Program-made: the position numbers and the translations under genes
Origin: Alphaproteobacteria bacterium
Lineage (GTDB): Bacteria; Pseudomonadota; Alphaproteobacteria; Sneathiellales; Sneathiellaceae
Assembly: GCA_006226265.1 (NCBI GenBank)
Contig: SBHH01000302.1
Coordinates: 1-5,308, forward strand
Direction of reading: 5' to 3'
Length of the DNA stretch: 5,308 nucleotides
Shown: piece by piece, positions 1 through 5,308 of the stretch
Layout: each line of letters begins with the position of its first letter
How positions within the stretch are numbered: the first letter of the stretch is position 1
The notes under the pieces: model-generated
Database searches by the model: none
Seen by the model: only the letters and a program-made list of their open reading frames with translations
Told to the model about the DNA's origin: nothing

Positions 1-1
1 T

Positions 2-517
2 CTTGAACGCATCCAGGGCGTCGGCACTTTTGTCGCCGCGCCCCGCAAGAAACCGAAACTGATAGAAATCCGCGAGATCGATGAAATGATCCGCATTCGC
101 GGCGGGCGCTATAAATGCGATATTCATTTCTTGCAGGCCGAACTGATCGAGCAGTCAGCCGCAGCCTCCATGGCGTTCAATCCCGGCGACAAGGTATTCC
201 GGTCCTATTTCGTGCACCGGGAAAACGGTCTGCCCGTAATGCTGGAAGATCGCTACGTCAATCCAGCGCTACTGCCGGATTTTCTGGAGAGGGATTTCTC
301 GCGTCTCACCGTCGACAGCCTGATCAGCAGCAAATTCTCGCTTCTTTCACATCAGCATACGATCCAGGCAGCCATCTCGAACGCGGAGATCAATCATTTT
401 CTGGAACTGGAAGCACCGACCGCCTGCCTGGTAATCAACCGCAAGAGCTGGGCCGGGGACGATATCGTTTCGGCCGTCAAGATGATCCTGCCCGGCAATC
501 GGTTTCAGCTGAATTAA
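2..517 (+). CDS. hutC: HutC-like histidine-utilization repressor (GntR family, UTRA domain), 5'-truncated
   Basis: The visible 171 residues are the C-terminal part of a GntR/HutC-family transcription repressor; the reading frame is open to the left window edge, so the winged-helix DNA-binding domain (roughly 65-70 residues) lies mostly outside. The first residues, LERIQGVGTFVAAPRKK, match the end of the GntR wing and its linker. The rest is a UTRA effector domain: an IREIDEMI segment, then HRENGLPVMLEDRYVNP followed by LPDFLERDF, which is the hallmark core of HutC, then EAPTACLVINRKSW and a C-terminal PGNRFQLN ending. In known HutC proteins this domain binds urocanate or a related histidine catabolite and releases repression of the hut genes. 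No hut catabolic gene lies downstream, since the next gene is convergent, so any hut operon should be upstream of the window. The alternative is a HutC-subfamily paralogue with another ligand; the family call is firm, the ligand is inferred. Confidence 0.88.
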   Translation, partial: LERIQGVGTFVAAPRKKPKLIEIREIDEMIRIRGGRYKCDIHFLQAELIEQSAAASMAFNPGDKVFRSYFVHRENGLPVMLEDRYVNPALLPDFLERDFSRLTVDSLISSKFSLLSHQHTIQAAISNAEINHFLELEAPTACLVINRKSWAGDDIVSAVKMILPGNRFQLN

Positions 518-547
518 TTTTCCCCAGCTCCGTCCGCTACAGGACGG
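507..547. other. Two small inverted repeats between and into the convergent hutC and ATPase 3' ends
   Basis: AGCTG (507-511) pairs with CAGCT (525-529) across a 13-nt AT-rich loop, and CCGTCC (530-535) pairs perfectly with GGACGG (542-547) across a 6-nt loop that contains the ATPase stop codon. The position suggests transcription termination for one or both converging genes. Neither stem is followed by a run of T on the appropriate strand, so they are not classical rho-independent terminators. I list them only as possible 3'-end structures. Confidence 0.3.
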
Positions 548-2048
548 CCGCCACCTGGGCCTTCGGGTCAGTCTCTTTCGACGACGCCGACCTGGCGGCA
601 GTCTTGCCAACACCTTTTGCACTGCTGGTATAGAGATTCTTCAGCGCATCCGTGACCAGCTCCTTGCTGACATAAGGTTCGGAACCCTCATATTTGCAGG
701 CGGCAATGATCTGGTCGATGATGAATTTTGGCTGATAGCAGGCAAGGTCGAACCGGTTCTTCACCTGCAGTTCCTCAATCACCATATCAAGCACATCATC
801 GGTGATATCGAGACCGCGCGAGGCGCCAACCATCCGGAAAATTTCGAAATACTGCTCCTTGTTCGGGCCGACCGTTTCCAGCTTGTAGGGAATACGGCGG
901 AGAAAGGCCGGATCCATCAGATCGTCCGGCGACAGATTGGTCGAGAAAATGACCAACTCGTCAAAGGGCAGCGAGAAACTTTTCCCTGTATGCAATTTCA
1001 GATAATCGATCCGGTTTTCAAGCGGTACGATCCAGCGGTTGAGCAAATCTTCCGGACTGACCAGCTGACGGCCGAAGTCGTCGATGATGAAGGTCCCGTT
1101 GGAGGCCTTCACATGCAAAGGAGCCTCGTAATATTTGGCATGAGAATTGAAGCTGAGATCGAGCATTTCAAGGGTCAGTTCACCGCCGGTAATGACGACG
1201 GGACGTTCGCACGGCACCCAGCGGCCATCAAATTCTTCACGCCGGAGTCCGGCACTTGCCTTTCTTTTCGGCTCTTTTTCAAGAACCGGAATATGGATGG
1301 CGGGGTCGAAGACCTTGATAATCTGCCCGTCCACCTCGAAGCAATAGGGCACATAGATGACGTTGGCAAAAATCGCCGCAACCTTCTCGGCAACGGTCGT
1401 CTTACCATTACCGGGCGGACCATAGAGCAGGATACTTTTGCCTGCATTCACGCCGGGACCGAGGCGGCGCACGAAATCATCGGTAATCACGAGATTTTCA
1501 AAACTTTCCGCGATTTTCGACTGTTCGACACGCTCATTGGTAATTTTCTGCTGGCCGATGCGCGCCTGATAGGCTTCGAGCGAAACCGGCGCCGGGCCGA
1601 CATACTGGTTCTGGTCGAGCGATTCAATGGCGAAACGCTTGCCCATTTCCGTCATCAGATAGCGGGTTTCGGAAAAGGTCGACTGATCGGTATTGCCAAG
1701 GGATTCAAGAAATTTGCGGTTTCCGGCCTCCTGTATCAGGCGGTTCACGACACCGATCGGCAGCTTGATCGACCCGGAAATCTGAGAAGCGGTTTCCAGG
1801 CTGTTCATATAAATCAGCTTCAGCATCAGGCGAAGCAGGTTGGCGGTAGGAATGCCCGTATCCTCAATGGATTTCGGGGCCTGTGGTGCCTCATAGATGG
1901 CCTTGTCGAGCTGCTCCTGCGTCATGACGCCAAGCGCGACAAGATTATCACCGAGACGGCCGCCGTTCTCCTTTTGCCGATGTATGGCAATTTTTATATC
2001 CTCGGGCGTCACAAGGCCATGCGCCAGCAAGATATCACCGATAAGCAT
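537..2048 (-). CDS. AAA+ ATPase with type II secretion E/MshE-like N-terminal domain and winged-helix-like segment
   Basis: This encodes 503 residues from ATG at 2048, a start chosen because GGAGA sits 6 nt upstream and the first domain begins right at this Met. A TTG at 2075 would add nine residues but lacks that support. Residues about 2-51 (LIGDILLAHGLVTPEDI, RLGDNLVALGVMTQEQL) form two helical repeats as in the N-terminal domain of GspE/PilB/MshE ATPases. Residues about 68-142 look like a winged helix. The AAA+ module follows: Walker A GPPGNGKT at 210-217, Walker B FIIDDFG at about 320-326 with DD in place of the usual DE, sensor-1 VIFSTN ending in N371, and a likely arginine finger FLRR at 382-385. 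About 100 residues separate Walker A and B, which is long. The tail from about 473 is Ser/Ala/Lys-rich and probably disordered. It is not a pilus motor, since no GspE ATPase core is present. Remodelling or regulatory activity is inferred; the substrate is unknown. It has no signal peptide or membrane segment, so it should be cytoplasmic. Confidence 0.85.
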   Translation of the reverse strand: MLIGDILLAHGLVTPEDIKIAIHRQKENGGRLGDNLVALGVMTQEQLDKAIYEAPQAPKSIEDTGIPTANLLRLMLKLIYMNSLETASQISGSIKLPIGVVNRLIQEAGNRKFLESLGNTDQSTFSETRYLMTEMGKRFAIESLDQNQYVGPAPVSLEAYQARIGQQKITNERVEQSKIAESFENLVITDDFVRRLGPGVNAGKSILLYGPPGNGKTTVAEKVAAIFANVIYVPYCFEVDGQIIKVFDPAIHIPVLEKEPKRKASAGLRREEFDGRWVPCERPVVITGGELTLEMLDLSFNSHAKYYEAPLHVKASNGTFIIDDFGRQLVSPEDLLNRWIVPLENRIDYLKLHTGKSFSLPFDELVIFSTNLSPDDLMDPAFLRRIPYKLETVGPNKEQYFEIFRMVGASRGLDITDDVLDMVIEELQVKNRFDLACYQPKFIIDQIIAACKYEGSEPYVSKELVTDALKNLYTSSAKGVGKTAARSASSKETDPKAQVAAVL

Positions 2049-2054
2049 CCAACT

Positions 2055-2059
2055 TCTCC
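2055..2059 (-). promoter_or_regulatory. Ribosome binding site of the AAA+ ATPase (decides start)
   Basis: On the minus strand GGAGA lies 6 nt before the ATG at 2048. It falls inside the reading frame of the longer TTG-initiated version, which argues for the shorter 503-residue protein. Confidence 0.65.
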
Positions 2060-2068
2060 AATTTTGCC

Positions 2069-2096
2069 CCCGCAAGCAACCTCACGGTTTTGCGGG
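2069..2096 (-). promoter_or_regulatory. Bulged hairpin in the 5' leader of the AAA+ ATPase
   Basis: CCCGCAA (2069-2075) pairs with TTGCGGG (2090-2096), and inside it AACC (2078-2081) pairs with GGTT (2086-2089) around a TCAC loop. This gives an 11-bp stem with one 2-nt bulge and a four-base loop. It ends about 10 nt upstream of the ATPase ribosome binding site. No T-run follows on the minus strand, so a terminator is unlikely. A leader-RNA structure affecting translation or stability, or a protein-binding dyad, are both possible. The pairing is visible directly; the function is inference. Confidence 0.45.
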
Positions 2097-2101
2097 AAGT
2101 A

Positions 2102-2117
2102 CCGGTCAAGAAACCGG
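2102..2117. repeat. Short inverted repeat CCGGT-N6-ACCGG in the divergent intergenic region
   Basis: CCGGT (2102-2106) and ACCGG (2113-2117) form a 5-bp dyad with a 6-bp spacer, directly beyond the ATPase leader hairpin. It may be a small operator half-site pair or chance. The rest of the 2049-2311 interval shows no other feature I can support strongly apart from the weak promoter listed separately. Confidence 0.2.
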
Positions 2118-2223
2118 CAATTTACCATTCAGCCCTACAAACATTACCCGATTTTCGTTAACGCAAGGTTAGCCGGAGCGAAAAAGACGGAAATCGGCAG
2201 CAGGGTTGCAAATACAAATCCCG

Positions 2224-2253
2224 TTCGCTAAGCGGTTGCTCTCTGTCGATAAT
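2224..2253 (+). promoter_or_regulatory. Weak candidate promoter for the GcvR-like gene
   Basis: GATAAT at 2248-2253 matches the sigma-70 -10 consensus in five of six positions. The best-placed -35 is TTCGCT at 2224-2229 with an 18-bp spacer, matching only three of six. It would give a leader of roughly 50 nt before the ATG at 2312. An alternative pair is TTGCTC (2236-2241) with CATAGT (2259-2264) at 17 bp. Neither is strong. Confidence 0.22.
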
Positions 2254-2300
2254 GGCGGCATAGTACAGCGAGACGGCCGGAAACGGTATCCCCACAGGTC

Positions 2301-2305
2301 AGAGG
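2301..2305 (+). promoter_or_regulatory. Ribosome binding site of the GcvR-like gene
   Basis: AGAGG lies 6 nt before the ATG at 2312, supporting that start. Confidence 0.55.
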
Positions 2306-2311
2306 CCCGCC

Positions 2312-2845
2312 ATGTCAAGCTATAAAGCACTTCTGTCTATCTTTTCCCCGGACCGGGTGGGTCTGATTTCAGCGGTCAGTGGCCATCTGTTTGATCGCGG
2401 GATCAATCTCGGCGATACCTCCTTTGCCATTCTCGGCAAGGGCGGGGAATTCACCAGCATTCTGGAGATCCCGGACGATTTGGATGGCGCGGATCTAACG
2501 AGGGAGCTTCAGTCGCTTGACGGGTTATTCGACGCCGACATCGACCTTCGCCGCTTAAGCCTTGGGGATGTGGAAACGCCGCCGAACCGGATTACCCACC
2601 ATATCCGCTGCGACGGGGCGGATCAGCCGGGCCTGCTCGCCCGCCTGTCGGAAGTTTTCATCGATTTCGACGCCAATATCGTCCGGCTCAAGTCCGACCA
2701 AGTGGCAACGCCGGAGGGCCTCCGTTTCTCCACCCTCTTTTCAGTGAATATTCCGCCCGCCCGCGCCGTGTCCTGCCTCGCCGCGCTCGACAATACCGCC
2801 GCGGCATTGGGCCAGGTTCTCACCTTCCAAACGGCAGCGCTCTAG
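2312..2845 (+). CDS. Tandem ACT-domain protein, GcvR-like
   Basis: The 177-residue product consists almost wholly of two ACT domains. The first spans about residues 4-78 and opens with SIFSPDRVGLISAVSGHLF and GINLGD, the usual ligand-binding loop and first helix. The second spans about 92-175 and has IRCDGADQPGLLARLSEVF followed by DANIVRLKS. There is no separate DNA-binding domain, membrane segment or signal peptide. Both the length and the domain layout match the GcvR family; E. coli GcvR (about 190 residues) binds glycine and antagonises the activator GcvA of the glycine cleavage operon. Whether this protein regulates glycine cleavage is inference, because no gcv gene or GcvA-type regulator is in view and GcvR-like ACT proteins are widespread with unknown partners. 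The ATG is preceded by AGAGG and the ACT fold starts at once, so the start is sound. The stop codon overlaps that of the convergent gene by 4 bp. Confidence 0.82.
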   Translation: MSSYKALLSIFSPDRVGLISAVSGHLFDRGINLGDTSFAILGKGGEFTSILEIPDDLDGADLTRELQSLDGLFDADIDLRRLSLGDVETPPNRITHHIRCDGADQPGLLARLSEVFIDFDANIVRLKSDQVATPEGLRFSTLFSVNIPPARAVSCLAALDNTAAALGQVLTFQTAAL

Positions 2846-3210
2846 TCTTGAAGGCCCCGCCAGACCAGAAAGGCGAAAAGAAGCATATTCGCGAACGTGA
2901 TGAGAGAGCCAATCCCGGCAACAGGTTCAAACTCCGCATGGCCCGCATAAATCATGGCGACGCCCGCGATCATCACAATGAGACCGAGATGCGCGAGCCA
3001 GAAAGTGAGCGGCGCGAGGCGGTGCTCGCCAGTCTTCGGCCAGGTCTTGTAGATCAGGCCCATCAGCGCCATCGACACCCAGCCAACGAGATTGATATGC
3101 GCATGGGCCGGCATCTGGGAATGATCTTGTGACATGCCCATATGCACACCAAGCGCCATGCCGATGATCACGTATATGACGGCAGATTTTATGAATCTTT
3201 CCGCAAGCAT
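2842..3210 (-). CDS. Small four-helix membrane protein resembling the N-terminal helices of NorB/CcoN-type oxidase subunit I
   Basis: This 122-residue protein starts at ATG 3210, preceded at 5 nt by a strong GGAGG; an upstream ATG at 3285 would add 25 hydrophilic residues ahead of a poor context and is rejected. Four membrane helices are predicted by eye at about residues 8-26, 38-56, 67-89 and 96-118. The motif MPAHAHINLVGWVSMALMG at 33-51, with H36 and H38 entering helix 2, is the signature seen in small proteins annotated as cytochrome c oxidase subunit I-like, and resembles the region of NorB/CcoN around a low-spin haem ligand. H23, H30, H74 and H91 are further potential ligands. It is far too short to be an oxidase (true subunits have 12 or more helices and a copper site). 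A haem- or metal-binding membrane role is inferred. It lies 114 bp downstream of the carboxypeptidase on the same strand. Confidence 0.72.
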   Translation of the reverse strand: MLAERFIKSAVIYVIIGMALGVHMGMSQDHSQMPAHAHINLVGWVSMALMGLIYKTWPKTGEHRLAPLTFWLAHLGLIVMIAGVAMIYAGHAEFEPVAGIGSLITFANMLLFAFLVWRGLQD

Positions 3211-3214
3211 AATT

Positions 3215-3223
3215 CCCTCCCCC
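3215..3223 (-). promoter_or_regulatory. Strong ribosome binding site of the small membrane protein (decides start)
   Basis: The minus strand reads GGGGGAGGG, with the GGAGG core ending 5 nt before the ATG at 3210. It is the best Shine-Dalgarno match in the window and fixes the start at 3210 rather than 3285. Confidence 0.75.
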
Positions 3224-3299
3224 GAAAGACTGTTATTTGCCTGATTCGCGGGTAGAAGTGGACAGCAGATTTTGTTTATTTGCAACGGCTTATTTTACC

Positions 3300-3313
3300 G
3301 GAAACCCGTTTCC
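3300..3313. repeat. Compact dyad GGAAAC-CC-GTTTCC downstream of the carboxypeptidase gene
   Basis: A perfect 6-bp inverted repeat with a 2-bp centre lies between the carboxypeptidase stop (3325) and the small membrane gene, about 90 bp upstream of the latter's start. As DNA it could be an operator dyad; as RNA it would be a short 5-bp stem. No T-run follows on the minus strand, so it is not a standard terminator. An AT-rich TAAAAT (3292-3297, minus strand) sits just beyond it but has no well-spaced -35 partner. Confidence 0.25.
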
Positions 3314-3324
3314 CACCCGCGCCG

Positions 3325-4458
3325 TCAAAGACCGAACCGTTCTCGCATCCGCCAGATTACATCGGGAAGGGAGGCGCCGAATTTTCGCGCCCGTTCCGGC
3401 GACCAGCCGTAAATCGGATCGGGCCGGTCGGCAGTATCCTTGAAGGGCATTTCAAGCGTCATCGAAAGGCAGCCGAAAGCCTCACCCACATGACTTGCGC
3501 ACATGGACATATTGGCCTTACCTTTCGGCGCAACCGGATAGCCATGGGTTGTCTGGAAATCGGGGTTGATGTCCTGCCAGGTGCGCTTGAAATCGGTCAG
3601 CAGCATGTCCCGTTCCGCCGTCCAGCCCGGGATACCTTGCGTGCCTGCAATAAAGTTATGAGGCAACGCCTCGTCGCCATGCACATCGAGAGAGAAATCG
3701 ACGCCGGTTTCCTGCATCTTTTCCCGGACGAGATAGACTTCCGGGCTTTTCTCTAAAGTCGGGCTTTCCCATTCGCGATTTAAGTTGGCGCCCGATGCAT
3801 TGGTCCGAAGATGACCCCGGCGGCTCCCGTCCGGGTTCATGTTGGGCACGACATAAAAGACAATCTTGTCGAGCAGCCGGACAACCACCGCATCGTCTTC
3901 ATCAAGGAGACGGGCGAGAAACCCCTCCATCCACCATTCGGCCATGGTTTCCCCCGGATGCTGGCGCGCGATGCACCAGAAAGCCTTCTTGTCCGACGCG
4001 GGCGTGCCGATGGTAAGCAAGTCCATATCCTGCTTATCCAGCGTCTTGCCGAGCATGGTGAGAGCCGCGCGCGGCGACTGCGCCGCATCGGCGACGAGAT
4101 CGGCATGTCGCTCCATCGAATAGGGGGCGAAATAGGCGTAATAGACCGCATTGACGGCGGGGCGATGACGGAAAACAAGCTGGCCATCCTTATATTCCGT
4201 CTCAACCCGGAACCAGCTTTCCCGATCGTAAGAGGCAACGACGCGATACCCCTCCCAGCCTGCGGTGTAGGAGGCATCGGCCGCATTGGTGATCGTCATC
4301 CGGCAATCTTTATCAAGCCCGCCCGTCAGGCGGAAATAGAACCACTGGAAGAAATCCGCCTTCCCGTCTGGCTTGATCGAAAGGCGTATGTCGAAAGGGT
4401 CTTTGCAAGACAAGCATGAAATATTGCCGCCGTCGAAATTGCTGCTGATTTGTATCAT
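3325..4458 (-). CDS. M14-family zinc carboxypeptidase, cytosolic carboxypeptidase (CCP/AGBL-like) type
   Basis: The 377-residue product has the two-domain layout of the CCP subfamily of M14 metallopeptidases. An N-terminal beta domain (about 1-125) contains SSNFDGGNI and the conserved FFQWFYFRL at 36-44. The catalytic domain (about 130-377) keeps the whole active site: zinc ligands H167 and E170 in RQHPGE, H260 in LDVHGDE, the substrate-carboxylate pair N227-R228 in NLNRE, and the general-base E336 in MTLEMPF. The NMNPDGSRRG segment (206-215) is also typical. There is no signal peptide, so a cytoplasmic site is expected. Eukaryotic CCPs remove glutamates from tubulin tails; substrates of bacterial members are largely unknown, so only C-terminal peptidase activity is supported. 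The ATG is the first possible start, since TAG lies in frame 18 nt upstream, and the family's N-terminus begins here. The Shine-Dalgarno is poor (AGGA is 16 nt away). It follows zntB by 55 bp and may share its transcript. Confidence 0.9.
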   Translation of the reverse strand: MIQISSNFDGGNISCLSCKDPFDIRLSIKPDGKADFFQWFYFRLTGGLDKDCRMTITNAADASYTAGWEGYRVVASYDRESWFRVETEYKDGQLVFRHRPAVNAVYYAYFAPYSMERHADLVADAAQSPRAALTMLGKTLDKQDMDLLTIGTPASDKKAFWCIARQHPGETMAEWWMEGFLARLLDEDDAVVVRLLDKIVFYVVPNMNPDGSRRGHLRTNASGANLNREWESPTLEKSPEVYLVREKMQETGVDFSLDVHGDEALPHNFIAGTQGIPGWTAERDMLLTDFKRTWQDINPDFQTTHGYPVAPKGKANMSMCASHVGEAFGCLSMTLEMPFKDTADRPDPIYGWSPERARKFGASLPDVIWRMRERFGL

Positions 4459-4514
4459 TATTGTACTATTCTTGTCCTAAAATTGTCCCTGTTTCCGCAC
4501 GCGATTGTCCCAGT
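4449..4514. repeat. TTGT motif repeated with an exact 11-bp pitch between zntB and the carboxypeptidase gene
   Basis: Cut into 11-mers on the plus strand, the sequence reads TTTGTATCATT (4449), ATTGTACTATT (4460), CTTGTCCTAAA (4471), ATTGTCCCTGT (4482), a degenerate TTCCGCACGCG (4493) and ATTGTCCCAGT (4504). Five of six units carry TTGT at positions 2-5, and three continue as TTGTCCY. The array fills the 55-bp gap between the genes, and the unit at 4449 contains the carboxypeptidase start codon. Direct repeats with one helical turn of spacing are the hallmark of OmpR/PhoB-family response-regulator sites. TTGTCCTAAAATTGTCCC (4472-4489) agrees with the E. coli pho box at 13 of 18 positions by my count. 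Which regulator binds, if any, is inference. The units could also be relics of slipped-strand duplication. Confidence 0.5.
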
Positions 4515-5308
4515 CAAAACCATTTTAATTTTCGGAACAGGTAAATCTGTAAACCCACTAGCGCCACCAGAATAACGCAGAAGATTATAAAGGCATGGGC
4601 GTTGTCCGCACCCGGAATGCCGCCCACATTGATGCCGAGAAGGCCTGTCAAAAAGCCAAGCGGCAGGAAGATCGCGGCAATAACCGACAGAACATACATA
4701 TTCCGGTTCAACCGGTCGGCAATGATATTCGCAAGTTCATCCTTCACGATCTGCGCCCGTTCACGGATTGCATCCAAGTCTTCGACATAACGGAGGGCCT
4801 GGTCGAAATTTTCCTGCATATGGCGCTTGTGCGTCATTGTGAGCCAGGGAAGTTCCGCAAGTCGCAGCTGGCCAATCGCATCCTTCTGCGGCGCGACATA
4901 ACGGCGGATCATAATCGCGGTTTTGCGGATATCTATAATGGTTTCACGCAAGACCGCGTCGGGATTATCGAGGATCTTCTCCTCCACGTCGTCGGTCATA
5001 TCGTCGAGTTCGGTGAGAACCGGGGCCATTCGCTCCGACAGGCGGGAAATCAGCATATTGAGAAACTCGCCCGCATTGGCGGGGCCACGCCCTTCGGAAA
5101 TCCGCTCCGCGATGTCATAGACAGCCTTAAGACGGCGGCGTTGCACGCTGATAATGCGATGCGCATCGATCCAGATGCGAATGGAGACCATGTCCTCCGG
5201 ATCGGCATTTTCGTTGAGATTGACCCCCCGGAGGATGACAAGCGCGCCCTCGCCAATCTCGGAAATGCGCGGTCGGGTTTCCTCTGCCGTAAGAGCGCTA
5301 ACGATAAA
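4514..5308 (-). CDS. zntB: ZntB-type CorA-family zinc transporter, N-terminus beyond the window
   Basis: The frame stays open to the right edge, giving 264 visible residues of an expected 325 or so; about 60 N-terminal residues are missing. Methionine at 5191 is internal, because the upstream 39 codons encode conserved ZntB sequence (TRPRISEIGEGALVILRG, then VNLNENADPEDMVSIRIW). The cytoplasmic part is rich in long charged helices (visible residues about 65-200), as in the CorA funnel. Two membrane helices follow at about 204-225 and 238-257, joined by the pore signature GIN (225-227) in GINVGGIPG. The short cytoplasmic tail LFRKLKWF is basic. CorA itself usually has GMN; GxN with the following GGIPG is characteristic of ZntB. 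Family members form pentamers in the inner membrane; ZntB was first described as exporting zinc and later work supports proton-coupled zinc uptake, so direction is left open. The gene is followed on the same strand by a zinc-dependent peptidase. Confidence 0.92.
   Translation of the reverse strand, partial: FIVSALTAEETRPRISEIGEGALVILRGVNLNENADPEDMVSIRIWIDAHRIISVQRRRLKAVYDIAERISEGRGPANAGEFLNMLISRLSERMAPVLTELDDMTDDVEEKILDNPDAVLRETIIDIRKTAIMIRRYVAPQKDAIGQLRLAELPWLTMTHKRHMQENFDQALRYVEDLDAIRERAQIVKDELANIIADRLNRNMYVLSVIAAIFLPLGFLTGLLGINVGGIPGADNAHAFIIFCVILVALVGLQIYLFRKLKWF

Noticed and set aside
2049..2075. A TTG-initiated nine-residue N-terminal extension of the ATPase
   Set aside because: The ribosome binding site for the ATG at 2048 lies within it, the first domain starts at that ATG, and TTG has no good Shine-Dalgarno of its own.
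990..2231. A 413-codon open frame on the plus strand antisense to the AAA+ ATPase
   Set aside because: It lies opposite a protein with clear Walker A, Walker B and sensor motifs, its translation shows no recognisable domain, and it is explained by codon bias of the true gene.
3211..3285. A longer N-terminus for the small membrane protein starting at 3285
   Set aside because: It would place the best Shine-Dalgarno in the window inside the gene, and the extra 25 residues do not fit the four-helix protein.
3811..4419. A 202-codon plus-strand open frame antisense to the carboxypeptidase
   Set aside because: The opposite strand encodes a complete M14 active site; this frame shows no family motif or ribosome binding site.
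4459..4480. TACAAT immediately before the carboxypeptidase ATG as a -10 box
   Set aside because: It would put the transcription start inside the coding sequence, and the only -35 candidate (GGGACA at 18 bp) is weak. The 11-bp repeats explain this TACAAT as one repeat unit.
5050..5256. A 68-codon minus-strand frame overlapping zntB
   Set aside because: It overlaps conserved ZntB sequence in another frame and shows no domain.
1..5308. CRISPR arrays, tRNA or rRNA genes, insertion sequences, prophage or defence genes
   Set aside because: I looked for spaced identical repeats, cloverleaf-like segments, terminal inverted repeats with transposase motifs and known defence motifs, and saw none.

Overview
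This looks like an ordinary chromosomal stretch of a moderately GC-rich proteobacterium, most likely an alphaproteobacterium. That placement is an inference from the protein families present (a HutC-type repressor, a GcvR-like double-ACT protein, ZntB, a bacterial cytosolic-carboxypeptidase homologue) and from codon use. No rRNA, tRNA, CRISPR array, transposase, phage gene or plasmid gene is visible. The coding density and the intact reading frames suggest a stable core or near-core region rather than an island.

Layout. (1) Bases 2-517, plus strand: the C-terminal three quarters of a HutC-like GntR-family repressor, cut by the left window edge. (2) Bases 537-2048, minus strand and convergent with hutC: an AAA+ ATPase with an unusual build. 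It has a type II secretion/MshE-like N-terminal helical domain, a probable winged-helix segment, then an AAA+ module with a long stretch between Walker A and Walker B. (3) Bases 2049-2311: a divergent intergenic region with a strong bulged hairpin in the ATPase leader and a weak candidate promoter for the next gene. (4) Bases 2312-2845, plus strand: a tandem-ACT, GcvR-like protein. Its stop codon overlaps the stop of the following convergent gene through a shared CTAG. (5) Bases 2842-5308, minus strand: three same-direction genes, read from right to left as zntB (cut by the right window edge), an M14 cytosolic-carboxypeptidase-like enzyme with a complete zinc site, and a 122-residue four-helix membrane protein resembling the first helices of NorB/CcoN-type oxidase subunits.

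How the genes relate. No single pathway joins all six genes. The three minus-strand genes may be co-transcribed (gaps of 55 and 114 bp). A zinc transporter directly upstream of a zinc metallopeptidase is suggestive but not proof of a functional link. The two regulatory proteins (HutC and GcvR-like) point to amino-acid metabolism, but their target genes are not in the window.

The least expected signals are a TTGT motif repeated on an exact 11-bp pitch that fills the zntB/carboxypeptidase gap and runs into the carboxypeptidase start codon, and the composite ATPase, whose role I cannot name. I found no convincing evidence of a wholly new multi-gene system here.
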